From positions 1-43,346 of the forward strand of contig JASLKP010000013.1 of NCBI GenBank assembly GCA_030747485.1: a stretch of DNA of 43,346 bases, read 5' to 3'. The notes beneath the pieces were generated by a model. It saw nothing but the letters and a program-made list of their open reading frames with translations. It was not told where the DNA came from and searched no databases. The DNA is from Candidatus Thalassarchaeaceae archaeon. Lineage in GTDB: Archaea; Thermoplasmatota; Poseidoniia; Poseidoniales; Thalassarchaeaceae. Position numbers and translations under genes: made by a program. Shown here one piece after another: positions 17,170-25,837 of the stretch (its first letter is position 1; each line of letters begins with the position of its first letter).

Positions 17170-18885
17170 TCAGCCGAACATTCCAAGAAGGTGCCCATCT
17201 TCATCCATGTCCATGTTCTCTGCTGCAGGTATTCGGGGCAGACCTGGCATCGTCATGACGGAGCCACAAACAGCGACAACGAATCCAGCACCTGCATTTA
17301 ATCGCAATTCCCGGATGGGTAAGGTGAAACCACTAGGGTCTCCAAGTTCTCCTGCCTCGTGTGAAAATGAATACTGCGTTTTGGCCATACAAACTGCGAG
17401 ATTCCCATATCCCCAATTGTTGAGCATTTTCAAATCCTTCAATGCCTTAGGTGCCAAATCAATTGATGCAGCGCCATAAATGTTGGTTGCAATCCGTAGT
17501 ATTTTTTCTTCAAGTGGTGCATTGGGTCCAAACAGCGGGTCGAATGGTCGTCCATTTGCGATGTGACTTTGGCACGCTGTGACGACTGCCCGTGCCAAGT
17601 CAGCTCCTCCTTCGCCGCCATTTGAGTGAACTTGGCAAACGACAGCGTCAGCAGCACCAGCCTTCATGGCTTCCTCAAGAAGTGCCGTAATCTCATCCTC
17701 TGTATCTGTGGAAAAAACGTTCACACTAGCAATGACTGGACTACCAAATCTAGCCATATTTCTCAGATGTCGTGCTAGATTCGTTTGTGCTCCAGTACGG
17801 ACAGCATCTACATTTTCTCTTTCAATTTCCTCTGGCCTAGGTCGTTTACCTCCGCCAGTGCTAAAACCTCCACCATGCATTTTCATGCTGCGAACAGTGA
17901 CATTGACGACAACACAATCTGGAGCAATTCCACTTGATGCTGCTTTGATGTGCATCATTTTCTCAGCACCCATGTCTGCACCAAAACCTGCCTCGGTAAT
18001 GACATAGTCTGCTAGACCTAGTGCAACTCGATCTGCAATGATGCTTGAGTTGCCGTGTGCAATGTTTGCGAATGGACCCGCATGAATGAATGCGGGGTTC
18101 TGTTCAATAGTTTGTACAAGATTGGGTAATAGTGCCTCACGCATGAGTAGTGCCATGGGTCCAGCCGCACCAATGTCATCAGCTTTGACTGGGAATCCTG
18201 AACGACTTTCTGCAACAACAATCTCTCCAAGCCGATGCCTTAAATCAGCATAATCGGATGATAATGCAAGAATGGCCATGACTTCAGATGCAGCCGTAAT
18301 GTCAAACCGCTCTTCACGGGCGACTCCATTCTTTGGTCCACCAAGGCCGATTGCTACGTTTCGTAGGGAACGGTCATTCATGTCGATGACTCGTGGCCAA
18401 AGAACACGATTGGTATCGATGTCACATTCATTCCCGAAGTAGATGTGATTGTCAATCATGGCACTGCAAAGGTTGTGTGCGGATGTCACTGCATGCAAAT
18501 CACCAGTAAAATGAAGGTTAATTTCTTCCATCGGTAAGACTTGGCTATATCCGCCTCCTGCAGCACCCCCCTTTATTCCGAAAACGGGTCCCATACTTGG
18601 TTCTCGAATGGTGCATGTTGCACTCTTTCCGATTCGATTCAATGCCTGAGTAAGTCCAATCGTCGTAACCGTTTTTCCTTCACCAAATGGTGTTGGGTTC
18701 ACCGATGTAACCAACACCAGTGAACCACGTGGTAAATCGAATCGTGCCTTGACTCCTTCCCAAGTGATTTTGGCCATTCCTGGCCCCATCTTTCGCAGTT
18801 CCTCTACTCCGATTCCGAGCTTCCACGACACCTCTTCGATTGGGGCAGGGGATGCCGCTCGGGCAATCTCTAGGTCACTGGCCAT
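17170..18885 (-). CDS. fhs: Formate-tetrahydrofolate ligase (10-formyl-THF synthetase)
   Basis: Makes 10-formyl-tetrahydrofolate from formate, ATP and tetrahydrofolate. The ATP loop TSVNPTPFGEGKTVTTIGL, REPSMGPVFGIKGGAAGGGY and NLHFTGDLHAVTSAHNL are classic Fhs blocks, and the C-terminal AGAGFVVAVCGSVMTMPGLP ends the domain. The 571-residue length is close to the usual 555-560. I chose ATG 18885 (MASDLEIARAA) over the ATG at 18918 because GAGG stands six bases upstream and it matches the start of homologues. Fhs is common in bacteria and patchy in archaea, so transfer is likely. It implies folate-based one-carbon metabolism. It is followed after 9 bp by the thioredoxin-like gene on the same strand and is divergent from aroE. 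Confidence 0.95.
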   Translation of the reverse strand: MASDLEIARAASPAPIEEVSWKLGIGVEELRKMGPGMAKITWEGVKARFDLPRGSLVLVTSVNPTPFGEGKTVTTIGLTQALNRIGKSATCTIREPSMGPVFGIKGGAAGGGYSQVLPMEEINLHFTGDLHAVTSAHNLCSAMIDNHIYFGNECDIDTNRVLWPRVIDMNDRSLRNVAIGLGGPKNGVAREERFDITAASEVMAILALSSDYADLRHRLGEIVVAESRSGFPVKADDIGAAGPMALLMREALLPNLVQTIEQNPAFIHAGPFANIAHGNSSIIADRVALGLADYVITEAGFGADMGAEKMMHIKAASSGIAPDCVVVNVTVRSMKMHGGGFSTGGGKRPRPEEIERENVDAVRTGAQTNLARHLRNMARFGSPVIASVNVFSTDTEDEITALLEEAMKAGAADAVVCQVHSNGGEGGADLARAVVTACQSHIANGRPFDPLFGPNAPLEEKILRIATNIYGAASIDLAPKALKDLKMLNNWGYGNLAVCMAKTQYSFSHEAGELGDPSGFTLPIRELRLNAGAGFVVAVCGSVMTMPGLPRIPAAENMDMDEDGHLLGMFG

Positions 18886-18930
18886 GTATGTCCTCGTGAA
18901 CTCCCGGTATTCAAGCATTCATGGCAATTA

Positions 18931-18945
18931 CGCACCGAAGGTGCG
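18931..18945. promoter_or_regulatory. Triloop hairpin in the fhs-aroE divergent gap
   Basis: CGCACC and GGTGCG form a perfect 6-bp stem with loop GAA. It lies in the 110-bp region between the divergent starts at 18885 and 18996, 50 bases from aroE, and could be an operator shared by both. Confidence 0.45.
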
Positions 18946-18995
18946 CATACGTGGGTTTGAGAAGGGATGGCGTTTTGGTTGAATTGGGGAGATTG

Positions 18996-20024
18996 ATGCA
19001 AATCAGATATGCGATTGCTGGCAGTCCTGTGAGTCATTCACTTTCTCCTCTTTTGGTTGAGATTACAGCCGCTCACCTCAGGAGGGCAAATCTCGATATT
19101 GAGTTCAATGAATTTTCTCTCTTAGATTGTAGTGATGTTACCGTTCCAATGGCATGGGCATTGACTGAAAAAAGTAGGAGTCATCCAAGTATTGCAAGTC
19201 GATTGTTTGGTAATCCGACCCTTTCTCAAAATCATGGGCGGTTACAATCTGCTGTACATGGTGTAATGTCGGACGTATTTGCAGCAACTCCAGATCTCAT
19301 CCCTCATGGTGAAACTCTATTCCATCATGGTGAGGAACGTCTCAAACAACGGCGAGGTCAATCCGAAGCATGGATTTCCTTGACATCACCTTTGAAGCAT
19401 CAATTGAATTTGCGTTCAGGGATTAATTGCACTGATGATGGGCTTCATAATGGGACAGTCAATCAGTTGCGGTGGGATGGTTCAAATTGGTACTGTGTCG
19501 GTACTGATGGGGCCGGTTTGGTTGCCGTTGCCCGTCATTTTGGATTTGATTTCACTCTTGATGGAGTAGATGCGCCCTTACTTTGCATGAAAGGCGGAGG
19601 GGGTGCTGCTAGGTCATCTGCTGCTGCTTGGGCACGGGCAGGTGGAAAAATTTGGTCGCTCGGTGGAAGGCGTTCACTAGACAATCGTGGGCCATGGATT
19701 GATGCATTAATTGAACCCGAATCAGTCATTGATTACACGGGAAAACGCCTCCATATTGATTTTGATTTGAATCCATCCGAACAGTCTAGAGATTACCCAT
19801 TCGGCGCAGATATTTACCTTTCTTCCACCTATGATTCGATGGATGTTGGTATGGTGATTGAACCAACTGAGACTGGAATGAGATTAGATGGTCGTTGGTT
19901 ACTTGTGGCGCAGCATTTGGATGCATGGGCTCGATTATATTCGCCCGAAGCAGCACATTTACTGCCGGGCCTTGGTTTGTCGATGAATCGTCTATTGGCG
20001 GTTGAAACTGCTCTCCGAATGTGA
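18996..20024 (+). CDS. aroE: Shikimate dehydrogenase with an N-domain insertion
   Basis: Reduces 3-dehydroshikimate to shikimate with NADPH in aromatic amino acid synthesis. The start MQIRYAIAGSPVSHSLSPLL gives the shikimate-binding S-x-S (S13-x-S15, with S17). The catalytic lysine is K134 in ISLTSPLKHQL and the partner Asp is D171 in GTDGAGL; the nucleotide fold is marked by MKGGGGAARS. In usual AroE the lysine lies near residue 65, so about 65-70 residues are inserted before it, and the whole is 342 residues instead of 270-290. I chose ATG 18996; an ATG at 18921 or GTG at 18951 would add residues upstream of the fold and run through the hairpin. Family assignment is good, and the insertion is a real difference worth noting. 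Confidence 0.87.
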   Translation: MQIRYAIAGSPVSHSLSPLLVEITAAHLRRANLDIEFNEFSLLDCSDVTVPMAWALTEKSRSHPSIASRLFGNPTLSQNHGRLQSAVHGVMSDVFAATPDLIPHGETLFHHGEERLKQRRGQSEAWISLTSPLKHQLNLRSGINCTDDGLHNGTVNQLRWDGSNWYCVGTDGAGLVAVARHFGFDFTLDGVDAPLLCMKGGGGAARSSAAAWARAGGKIWSLGGRRSLDNRGPWIDALIEPESVIDYTGKRLHIDFDLNPSEQSRDYPFGADIYLSSTYDSMDVGMVIEPTETGMRLDGRWLLVAQHLDAWARLYSPEAAHLLPGLGLSMNRLLAVETALRM

Positions 20025-20029
20025 TTGAA

Positions 20030-20045
20030 CGCATGAGCGTTGATT
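20030..20045 (+). terminator. Possible small hairpin after aroE
   Basis: AACGC-ATGA-GCGTT forms a 5-bp stem just past the aroE stop, followed by GATTTC. It is weak as a terminator because there is no long T run. Confidence 0.25.
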
Positions 20046-20063
20046 TCAAGTGCTTAGGCCCAT

Positions 20064-20078
20064 CATCGCGTAGCGATG
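20064..20078 (+). promoter_or_regulatory. Triloop hairpin containing the start codon of the hydrolase-like gene
   Basis: CATCGC (20064-20069) pairs perfectly with GCGATG (20073-20078) around loop GTA, and the ATG of the 3' arm is the start codon at 20076. If transcribed, it would hide the start codon. Confidence 0.6.
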
Positions 20079-22790
20079 AGTCACCGATACGGCGGACTAC
20101 TGCTCGCTCTAATCTTCCTGTGTAGTACAGGTTTGCCACTTTGTGAAGCAGCAGAGGATCCCAATTTTTCCGATACACATTCCGAGGAAACATTTCCAGT
20201 AGGACTGGCCGAACTCTATTGGCAGGATGAGGATGAACAAGTCCACAGTGGTCAAATGTACTATCCAGCCAATACAAGTGGTCCAAATACTCCTATGGAC
20301 AACGTATCAGGTCCTTATCCAATCTTCCTTTGGTTAGTTGATGAAGGCGAAGAAGCAGATAATTACGATTGGATTGGTTCCAATCTGGCATCGTCAGGAT
20401 ACATTGTTTTCACACTCCCTCCAGATTGGGCAGCAGACGAAACTGCTGATTTGCTGTCCGATATTTTGTACCTCCGTGCTAGACTGGTGTGGTCAAATCA
20501 GAATGGAAGTGCATCTGAATTCGATCCAGAAAATATGCAGGATTCTTTTGATTTCAATCACTGGGGCGTGGGAGGTCATGGTTTGGGTGCCATTCAGGCG
20601 ACCGTTGTTCAACGTGGAATGTCCGGGGGGCTTTGGTCCGAATTTGCAGATGTACCTCCGAGGGCGTTAATTGGTCTTGGTCTTGAAAACGCCAACACCT
20701 TCGTTGCCGAAGAGTATCTGGGTTCAGCATCAGACCCGAGCCTTGGTCTATTTTTGACCGGTTCAGCAGATGAAATCGCTGAACCTGAATTGAATATTGA
20801 AAGATACCTAGATGATACCGATGAACCTTATCACTATCTGGCGGTATCTGGTGCCAACCATGTACAATATCAAGACGAATCTGGATGGTGGGAGAATCTC
20901 AACGATGGCGATGCAACCATGTCCTCTACCGTTCAACAAAATCATGCATTGGAGCATATGCTCCCATACCTTGACTTGATGCTCAAAGGCAGCCATGACG
21001 CTTGGTTCAACAGCACCAATCGAGAAGACAATTGGCAATATCCATCTGATGCTTCTGGATACGTGACTGAGGATTTGAAGAATACACAATTTTTGCGAGT
21101 CGCCCTGCCACCTGGGGGGGTAGTCAGTGAATCAGAGGGTGATGATGGGCGTGAAGTCAGTGCGAATGTCCGCCTTACACATCGAGATGGATCTCAGGGT
21201 GAGAATGTGACCGTGACTTGTGAAGTGATTGGACACTCTGACACGTCAGCATCTGGAACATTTGTGCCCTCGTCCACTCAAGGGCCATGGAGTGAAGCCT
21301 CGTGCAGTGCACCGACCAATGGTGTTGAACCTGGGAATCAGACAATGAGGCTCTCTGTGAATTGGTTTGGAATGCCTGCAAGTATCGATTTACCATTCCA
21401 TCGTAACAATGTCGCGCCGATTCTCATGTCGCCCTTGCCAATTATCAATATCCCCCAACATGCAGAAGGTGGCATAAATTTCACAGATATTGCGCTAGAT
21501 CCTGATGGTTTGCCACTTGATTTCGTGGTCCATTCGTACACATCAGCAGATCATGTCGGCGTCTACGGTCTTGGAGATTCAAGTCACCCTTGGGATATCA
21601 CCATGTGGCACCGAGGTGAACCAGAATGGGTGGGTTCTGCACTACTCAATCTAACCATCACAGATTCATATGAGCCACCGTTTTCGATGAACGTTAGCAT
21701 TGAAGTGAATGTCTTACCTGTTGATGACCCAATTACAATGATTCAAAGTATCCCTAGTATAGATATGTTGGAAGACGAAGGGCCTAGAATTCTCTCAATG
21801 GGTGGATACTTCCTAGATCCCGAAGCAGCTCAAATTGTGATTGAATCAGTGACGGAAGTTGATGGGTTGACCTTCTCCACGAATGGTGGAATGCTAACGA
21901 TTGAATCATTGCCCAATTGGTTTGGTTCCACAACCGTTGAGATGTGGGTTAGTGATGGAACCACTGAAGCCATTCCAGCATTTTTTGATGTTAACGTGGC
22001 ATCAGTTGTCGACCCACCAATTCTCAATCTTTCTAGTATTACGATGGATGAAGATACTCCATTTGAGATTCCCCTCTCAACTCTCGGTTGGGATGAAGAT
22101 GGTGAAGAAATTCAATTCACAGTCACTGGTGGGGACGGAAATCTGTCGATAATGGTCCTTCTAGATGTCATTCGAATCGTTCCTACTGCGGATTGGTCTG
22201 GCATTTCATCTGGATGGAATTTCACGGTTGAAAGCAGTGATGGAACAGCATGGGAGATTGCAAATATCACAGTCAATCCAATTGATGACCCACCTTTTGT
22301 GACTTGGGGCGATCTGTCTTCAATTCAGAGTGAGCGTGTACGATTGGTATTCGCAATTTACGACCCTGACGGTGAACTTCCATGGAATGTACGATATCGA
22401 TGGGATTATGGAAATTGGATTTCTTTAGAATCGAATTGTACTACCTATTCTTCTTCGGATTGGGAATGTGAAATTTGGATGCCGACCTCTGATTTGGTGA
22501 TTGGTTCTCATCGATTGGATACTCAAATTGAGGATGGCGATGAATGGACTGAAGAACGTAGCCAATATCTTTCACTTAACCAACCGACGCCGCCACCTCA
22601 AAATCCATCCGTCGATTCATCCAATCAAGATGACTCCAGTCCATTCTCGGTATGGTTCGTTCTCATTGCGACCACTGTGGTCATCGTCATCATTGTAGGT
22701 TTGTACATGCTGGTGGCTCTGACTAGAGACGAAGAGGAATTCCATCTTAGTCAGGAGGAGTTGGACGAATTGGATCATCTTCTAGATTAA
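20076..22790 (+). CDS. Secreted alpha/beta-hydrolase-fold protein lacking nucleophile Ser, with cadherin/VCBS-like repeats and C-terminal anchor
   Basis: A 904-residue surface protein. A signal peptide (LLLALIFLCSTGLPLCEA) precedes an alpha/beta-hydrolase-like domain (about 45-310) of the dienelactone hydrolase or chlorophyllase type: MYYPANTSGP, YIVFTLPPDW, GVGGHGLGA, FLTGSADEI and SGANHVQY. The Asp (D232) and His (H262) of the triad are in place, but the nucleophile elbow G-x-S-x-G reads GHGLG, with G169 where Ser belongs. It is therefore probably inactive as a classical esterase and may bind a ligand. Residues about 340-800 hold cadherin- or VCBS-like repeats (VDDPITMIQSIPSIDMLEDE, VVDPPILNLSSITMDEDTPF). 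A single helix (VWFVLIATTVVIVIIVGLYMLVAL) and a short acidic tail end the protein, so it is membrane-anchored with the domains outside. Confidence 0.78.
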   Translation: MSHRYGGLLLALIFLCSTGLPLCEAAEDPNFSDTHSEETFPVGLAELYWQDEDEQVHSGQMYYPANTSGPNTPMDNVSGPYPIFLWLVDEGEEADNYDWIGSNLASSGYIVFTLPPDWAADETADLLSDILYLRARLVWSNQNGSASEFDPENMQDSFDFNHWGVGGHGLGAIQATVVQRGMSGGLWSEFADVPPRALIGLGLENANTFVAEEYLGSASDPSLGLFLTGSADEIAEPELNIERYLDDTDEPYHYLAVSGANHVQYQDESGWWENLNDGDATMSSTVQQNHALEHMLPYLDLMLKGSHDAWFNSTNREDNWQYPSDASGYVTEDLKNTQFLRVALPPGGVVSESEGDDGREVSANVRLTHRDGSQGENVTVTCEVIGHSDTSASGTFVPSSTQGPWSEASCSAPTNGVEPGNQTMRLSVNWFGMPASIDLPFHRNNVAPILMSPLPIINIPQHAEGGINFTDIALDPDGLPLDFVVHSYTSADHVGVYGLGDSSHPWDITMWHRGEPEWVGSALLNLTITDSYEPPFSMNVSIEVNVLPVDDPITMIQSIPSIDMLEDEGPRILSMGGYFLDPEAAQIVIESVTEVDGLTFSTNGGMLTIESLPNWFGSTTVEMWVSDGTTEAIPAFFDVNVASVVDPPILNLSSITMDEDTPFEIPLSTLGWDEDGEEIQFTVTGGDGNLSIMVLLDVIRIVPTADWSGISSGWNFTVESSDGTAWEIANITVNPIDDPPFVTWGDLSSIQSERVRLVFAIYDPDGELPWNVRYRWDYGNWISLESNCTTYSSSDWECEIWMPTSDLVIGSHRLDTQIEDGDEWTEERSQYLSLNQPTPPPQNPSVDSSNQDDSSPFSVWFVLIATTVVIVIIVGLYMLVALTRDEEEFHLSQEELDELDHLLD

Positions 22791-24335
22791 TCACAACGGA
22801 ATATTTCCATGTTTTCGTGGGGGTTGCCAAATTCGTTTGGAGAGTAATGGATTGAGTGCACTAATGAGTCGTATTCTCGTCTGATTGGGCTCAATCACAT
22901 CATCCAACCAACCATTTCGCGCAGCAACATATGGGTCTCCAAACTTACGACGATAATCTTCGACAAGTTCAGCGTGTTTTTGTACGGGGTCATCAGCGGC
23001 TTTGAGTTCATGTCTGTGGATGATATTGACGGCACCTTCAGCGCCCATTACGGCCAATTCACCAGTGGGCCATGCCACATTGTAGTCAGATTCTAGATGT
23101 TTACATGACATGGCCAAATAGGCACCTCCGTAGGCCTTTCTCGTAATCACGGTCAGCATTGGAACCGTCGCCTCTGCATATGCATACAACATCTTAGCTC
23201 CATGCCGAATAATGCCGCCCCATTCTTGGACCGTACCAGGTAAAAATCCTGGGACATCAACGAACGAAAGTAATGGAATGTTGAATGCATCACAGGTGCG
23301 AATAAATCGGGCGGCCTTGATACTTGAATCAATATCTAAACAACCGGCCAACACCTTGGGCTGATTTGCAATGATTCCGATTGGGTGGCTGCCAAGTCTG
23401 GCCAAACCGATGACGATATTCTCTGCATACATTGGAAATAGTTCCACAAAGTGCCCATCGTCAACTGTTGCTTTGATTGCTTTCACCATGTCGTATGGTC
23501 GATTGCTATCGTCGGGAATGAGTGAAACCAGTTCCGGACAATCTCTGTCATGTGGGTCGCCAGAATCTAGAGTGGGTGGGCTTGCACCACAGTAATCTGG
23601 GAAGAAAGAAATGATTTCTACAGCAATTTCCATCGCATCGTTTTCATCTACTGCAGTTAGGCAACAAATTCCTGAGCGGGATGCATGCATTTCAGCACCA
23701 CCTACCTCTTCAGTGGTCATATCTCCAGATACAGTTTCTTCAGTTTCTAAGGGGCTAGAAAGGAATAATTGGCCATGTTCTTCACCTAGAATGACGAAAT
23801 CAGCAAGTCCAGCAGATAGCGCTGAGACGCCGACCACTGGACCAAGGACCAGGCTAATCATTGGGATTCGCCCAGAACAGGACACGAATCTGTCAAGCAT
23901 TTCTCCGGTGGCTGCCAATGAATGAACTCCATCATGGGCACGTTGGCCGCCACCATCCCAAATACAAATCAATGGTATTTTTGCACGTTCAGCCATCTCT
24001 ACAATTTTGCAAATTTTCTTTGCATGCATTTCGCCCATGGATCCCCCAAATACTGTGAAATCCTGACTGAAACAGAATATGGGTCTTCCATCGATGGTGC
24101 CATGGCCAACGATAACACCATCTCCATAGTATGGGTGGACGTGGAGATTATTGTCACGGTTACGATGTGAAACAAGTGAATCAATTTCGATGAACGAATC
24201 AGGATCTAATAGAGCGTAAATCCGTTCACGTGCAGTTCCTCGTCCAGATGCTCGGAGTGCATCCGTTCTGGCTTGCCCTCCACCTGCTAGCGCTTGTTGG
24301 CGTTGCCATGCAATGTCCTCCGCACGCTCGCTCAT
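22791..24335 (-). CDS. Biotin-dependent acyl-CoA carboxylase carboxyltransferase (PccB/MmdA type)
   Basis: Transfers carboxyl from biotin to acyl-CoA (acetyl- or propionyl-CoA), or works in methylmalonyl-CoA decarboxylation. Landmarks of the carboxyltransferase fold are GRGTARERIYALLDPDSFIE, SQDFTVFGGSMGEMHAKKI, IPLICIWDGGGQRAHDGV, VDVPGFLPGTVQEWGGIIRHGAK, and WPTGELAVMGAEGAVNIIHR. The 514-residue length is standard. Two starts are close: ATG 24347 and ATG 24335. I prefer 24335 (MSERAEDIAWQRQQAL), since homologues begin like this and GGAGAG precedes it in the 3' arm of a hairpin. No biotin carboxylase or biotin carrier gene is in the window, so the partner subunits must be elsewhere. It abuts the convergent hydrolase-like gene with no gap. 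Confidence 0.93.
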   Translation of the reverse strand: MSERAEDIAWQRQQALAGGGQARTDALRASGRGTARERIYALLDPDSFIEIDSLVSHRNRDNNLHVHPYYGDGVIVGHGTIDGRPIFCFSQDFTVFGGSMGEMHAKKICKIVEMAERAKIPLICIWDGGGQRAHDGVHSLAATGEMLDRFVSCSGRIPMISLVLGPVVGVSALSAGLADFVILGEEHGQLFLSSPLETEETVSGDMTTEEVGGAEMHASRSGICCLTAVDENDAMEIAVEIISFFPDYCGASPPTLDSGDPHDRDCPELVSLIPDDSNRPYDMVKAIKATVDDGHFVELFPMYAENIVIGLARLGSHPIGIIANQPKVLAGCLDIDSSIKAARFIRTCDAFNIPLLSFVDVPGFLPGTVQEWGGIIRHGAKMLYAYAEATVPMLTVITRKAYGGAYLAMSCKHLESDYNVAWPTGELAVMGAEGAVNIIHRHELKAADDPVQKHAELVEDYRRKFGDPYVAARNGWLDDVIEPNQTRIRLISALNPLLSKRIWQPPRKHGNIPL

Positions 24336-24337
24336 AT

Positions 24338-24356
24338 CGCTCTCCATAGGAGAGCG
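24338..24356 (-). promoter_or_regulatory. Triloop hairpin two bases upstream of the carboxyltransferase start
   Basis: On the minus strand CGCTCTCC and GGAGAGCG form a perfect 8-bp stem with loop TAT. The 3' arm carries GGAGAG and is followed after two bases by ATG 24335. An alternative ATG at 24347 lies across the loop. A T/A-rich TTTATT about 30 bases upstream of the ATG could be a TATA element. Confidence 0.6.
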
Positions 24357-24374
24357 GTCTTTGAATAAACATGG

Positions 24375-24420
24375 TCAATTATTATTGATTTTTTCAATTG
24401 GGGAATTAAATTCTCAATTG
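24375..24420 (-). promoter_or_regulatory. Three TCAATT elements about 20 bp apart upstream of the carboxyltransferase gene
   Basis: TCAATT occurs at 24375, 24394 and 24414 with 19 and 20 bp spacing, the last overlapping the end of gatD. Spacing of two helical turns suggests possible regulator binding, but the region is A/T-rich and chance is not excluded. Confidence 0.3.
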
Positions 24421-25748
24421 GAAATTGATGGAACATTTTCACCACATAGATTTGATGCCCATCCGGTTTCAATATCTACATTATTTGAAAGTAAGAAATG
24501 AAGTTTGATGAGTGCTGCATCTGGGCTCGTTGTGGCTTGATTACCTAATATGCCTAGAGCTTGTTGATCTCGTCCTTTACTGTATACGTCCATGTGAATC
24601 GGACCATGAATGCACTGGGTGACCATGACAGCAATTCCACCATTTCCACAGAAATCTTTGACTGCCGATAGCATTGAATCGTTTTCTGGACTATCTCCAT
24701 TCGGATTTTCAATCGGCAGATGCCCTAAACCAGTCCCATGCAAAAGGATCGCATCATATCCAGCACTATTCGCAAATTCAATTTGATCCGCGAACATGTG
24801 TGCGCCAGCCATCAATTGCAGAATCCTCACATCATCGCTGAAATTCAACGGTGCCGATGCGACAGGTCTTGTTGGTGTAGATGTCGCTGTTTCAATGGTA
24901 CAATTTCCTCCACGTGATACAATGATTTTCCCAATGGGGTTCGCGTTAATGCCTTGAAACGCATCACGTCGGCTTGAGTGAAATTTTCGGGATGCGCACC
25001 CAGGCAATACCGAACACACTCCGTCATCAGAGTTGGCGTGCATAACAATCACGCTTGCATCTCCCTGTTCTCCAGTCGGCGCAGGCCCATGCGCTGCCCA
25101 ATGAACTGCGGCTAGCAGATTTTCAGTACCATCTGTTGAACCGCGGTCACTACTTCGTTGTGAACCGGTAAATACAATCCTGCCTGGGGGCCGTTCACCA
25201 TTTCCAGCCCATGAAAATGCTGCAGCAGCAGCAGAATAGTGCATGGTGTCTGTACCGTGAGTGATGACCACACCTGCTGCACCAGCATCAAACGCCTCCT
25301 TCGTTGATGCCATCATCAGATTCCAGTGTCTTGAACGAATATCATCTGACCACATGTTGCCGAGTTTGACAGTCCTAATCCGCGCATGCTGTGCTAATTC
25401 AGGAACTGCATCCAGTAATTCTTCTGGCTCAAAACGAGCCGTCACTGCTCCAGTGACATAATCTACCTTGGATGCAATAGTTCCGCCAGTATGCAAAATC
25501 CATACTTCTGGAAGTTCAGAATCCTCAACGATGTCTGCATTCAGACTCTCGGATGTTGTCGCAGTCCCTCCTAATGGAGTGATTGTCGATACTTCATCCT
25601 CCGCAAAAGTCACATTGTATCCATTGTCTAATTTGACAGTAACATGGCCCGGGCTAGCCGGTGATAAGAGGTAACCGTCATGTGAAACTTCACCTCCAGG
25701 TGTTGCAGCGATGATGCGAACTCGAGCACCTGTCTGTGGGTTCCCCAT
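24414..25748 (-). CDS. gatD: Glutamyl-tRNA(Gln) amidotransferase subunit D
   Basis: GatD with GatE converts Glu-tRNA(Gln) to Gln-tRNA(Gln) in archaea; GatD frees ammonia from glutamine or asparagine. Residues 1-75 form the small barrel N-domain typical of GatD (GARVRIIAATPGGEVSHDGYLLS). The asparaginase-like domain follows, with WILHTGGTIASKVDY holding the catalytic Thr and GVVITHGTDTMHYSAAA the second Thr-Asp pair. The 444-residue length is normal and separates it from plain L-asparaginases, which lack the N-domain. GatE is not in the window. It lies 66-78 bp upstream of the carboxyltransferase gene on the same strand, though that gene has its own promoter-like region. Confidence 0.94.
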   Translation of the reverse strand: MGNPQTGARVRIIAATPGGEVSHDGYLLSPASPGHVTVKLDNGYNVTFAEDEVSTITPLGGTATTSESLNADIVEDSELPEVWILHTGGTIASKVDYVTGAVTARFEPEELLDAVPELAQHARIRTVKLGNMWSDDIRSRHWNLMMASTKEAFDAGAAGVVITHGTDTMHYSAAAAAFSWAGNGERPPGRIVFTGSQRSSDRGSTDGTENLLAAVHWAAHGPAPTGEQGDASVIVMHANSDDGVCSVLPGCASRKFHSSRRDAFQGINANPIGKIIVSRGGNCTIETATSTPTRPVASAPLNFSDDVRILQLMAGAHMFADQIEFANSAGYDAILLHGTGLGHLPIENPNGDSPENDSMLSAVKDFCGNGGIAVMVTQCIHGPIHMDVYSKGRDQQALGILGNQATTSPDAALIKLHFLLSNNVDIETGWASNLCGENVPSISN

Positions 25749-25837
25749 GGCCCTCTCGGATTACAGACATCCCATCAACCGAACGGTCCGTTAGAATGGA
25801 TATGCTCATATTCAATACGTCGGTCGACGATTCGGTT

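Noticed and set aside
22791..24335. A complete acyl-CoA carboxylase operon
   Set aside because: Only the carboxyltransferase is present; no biotin carboxylase or biotin carrier motif was found near it.
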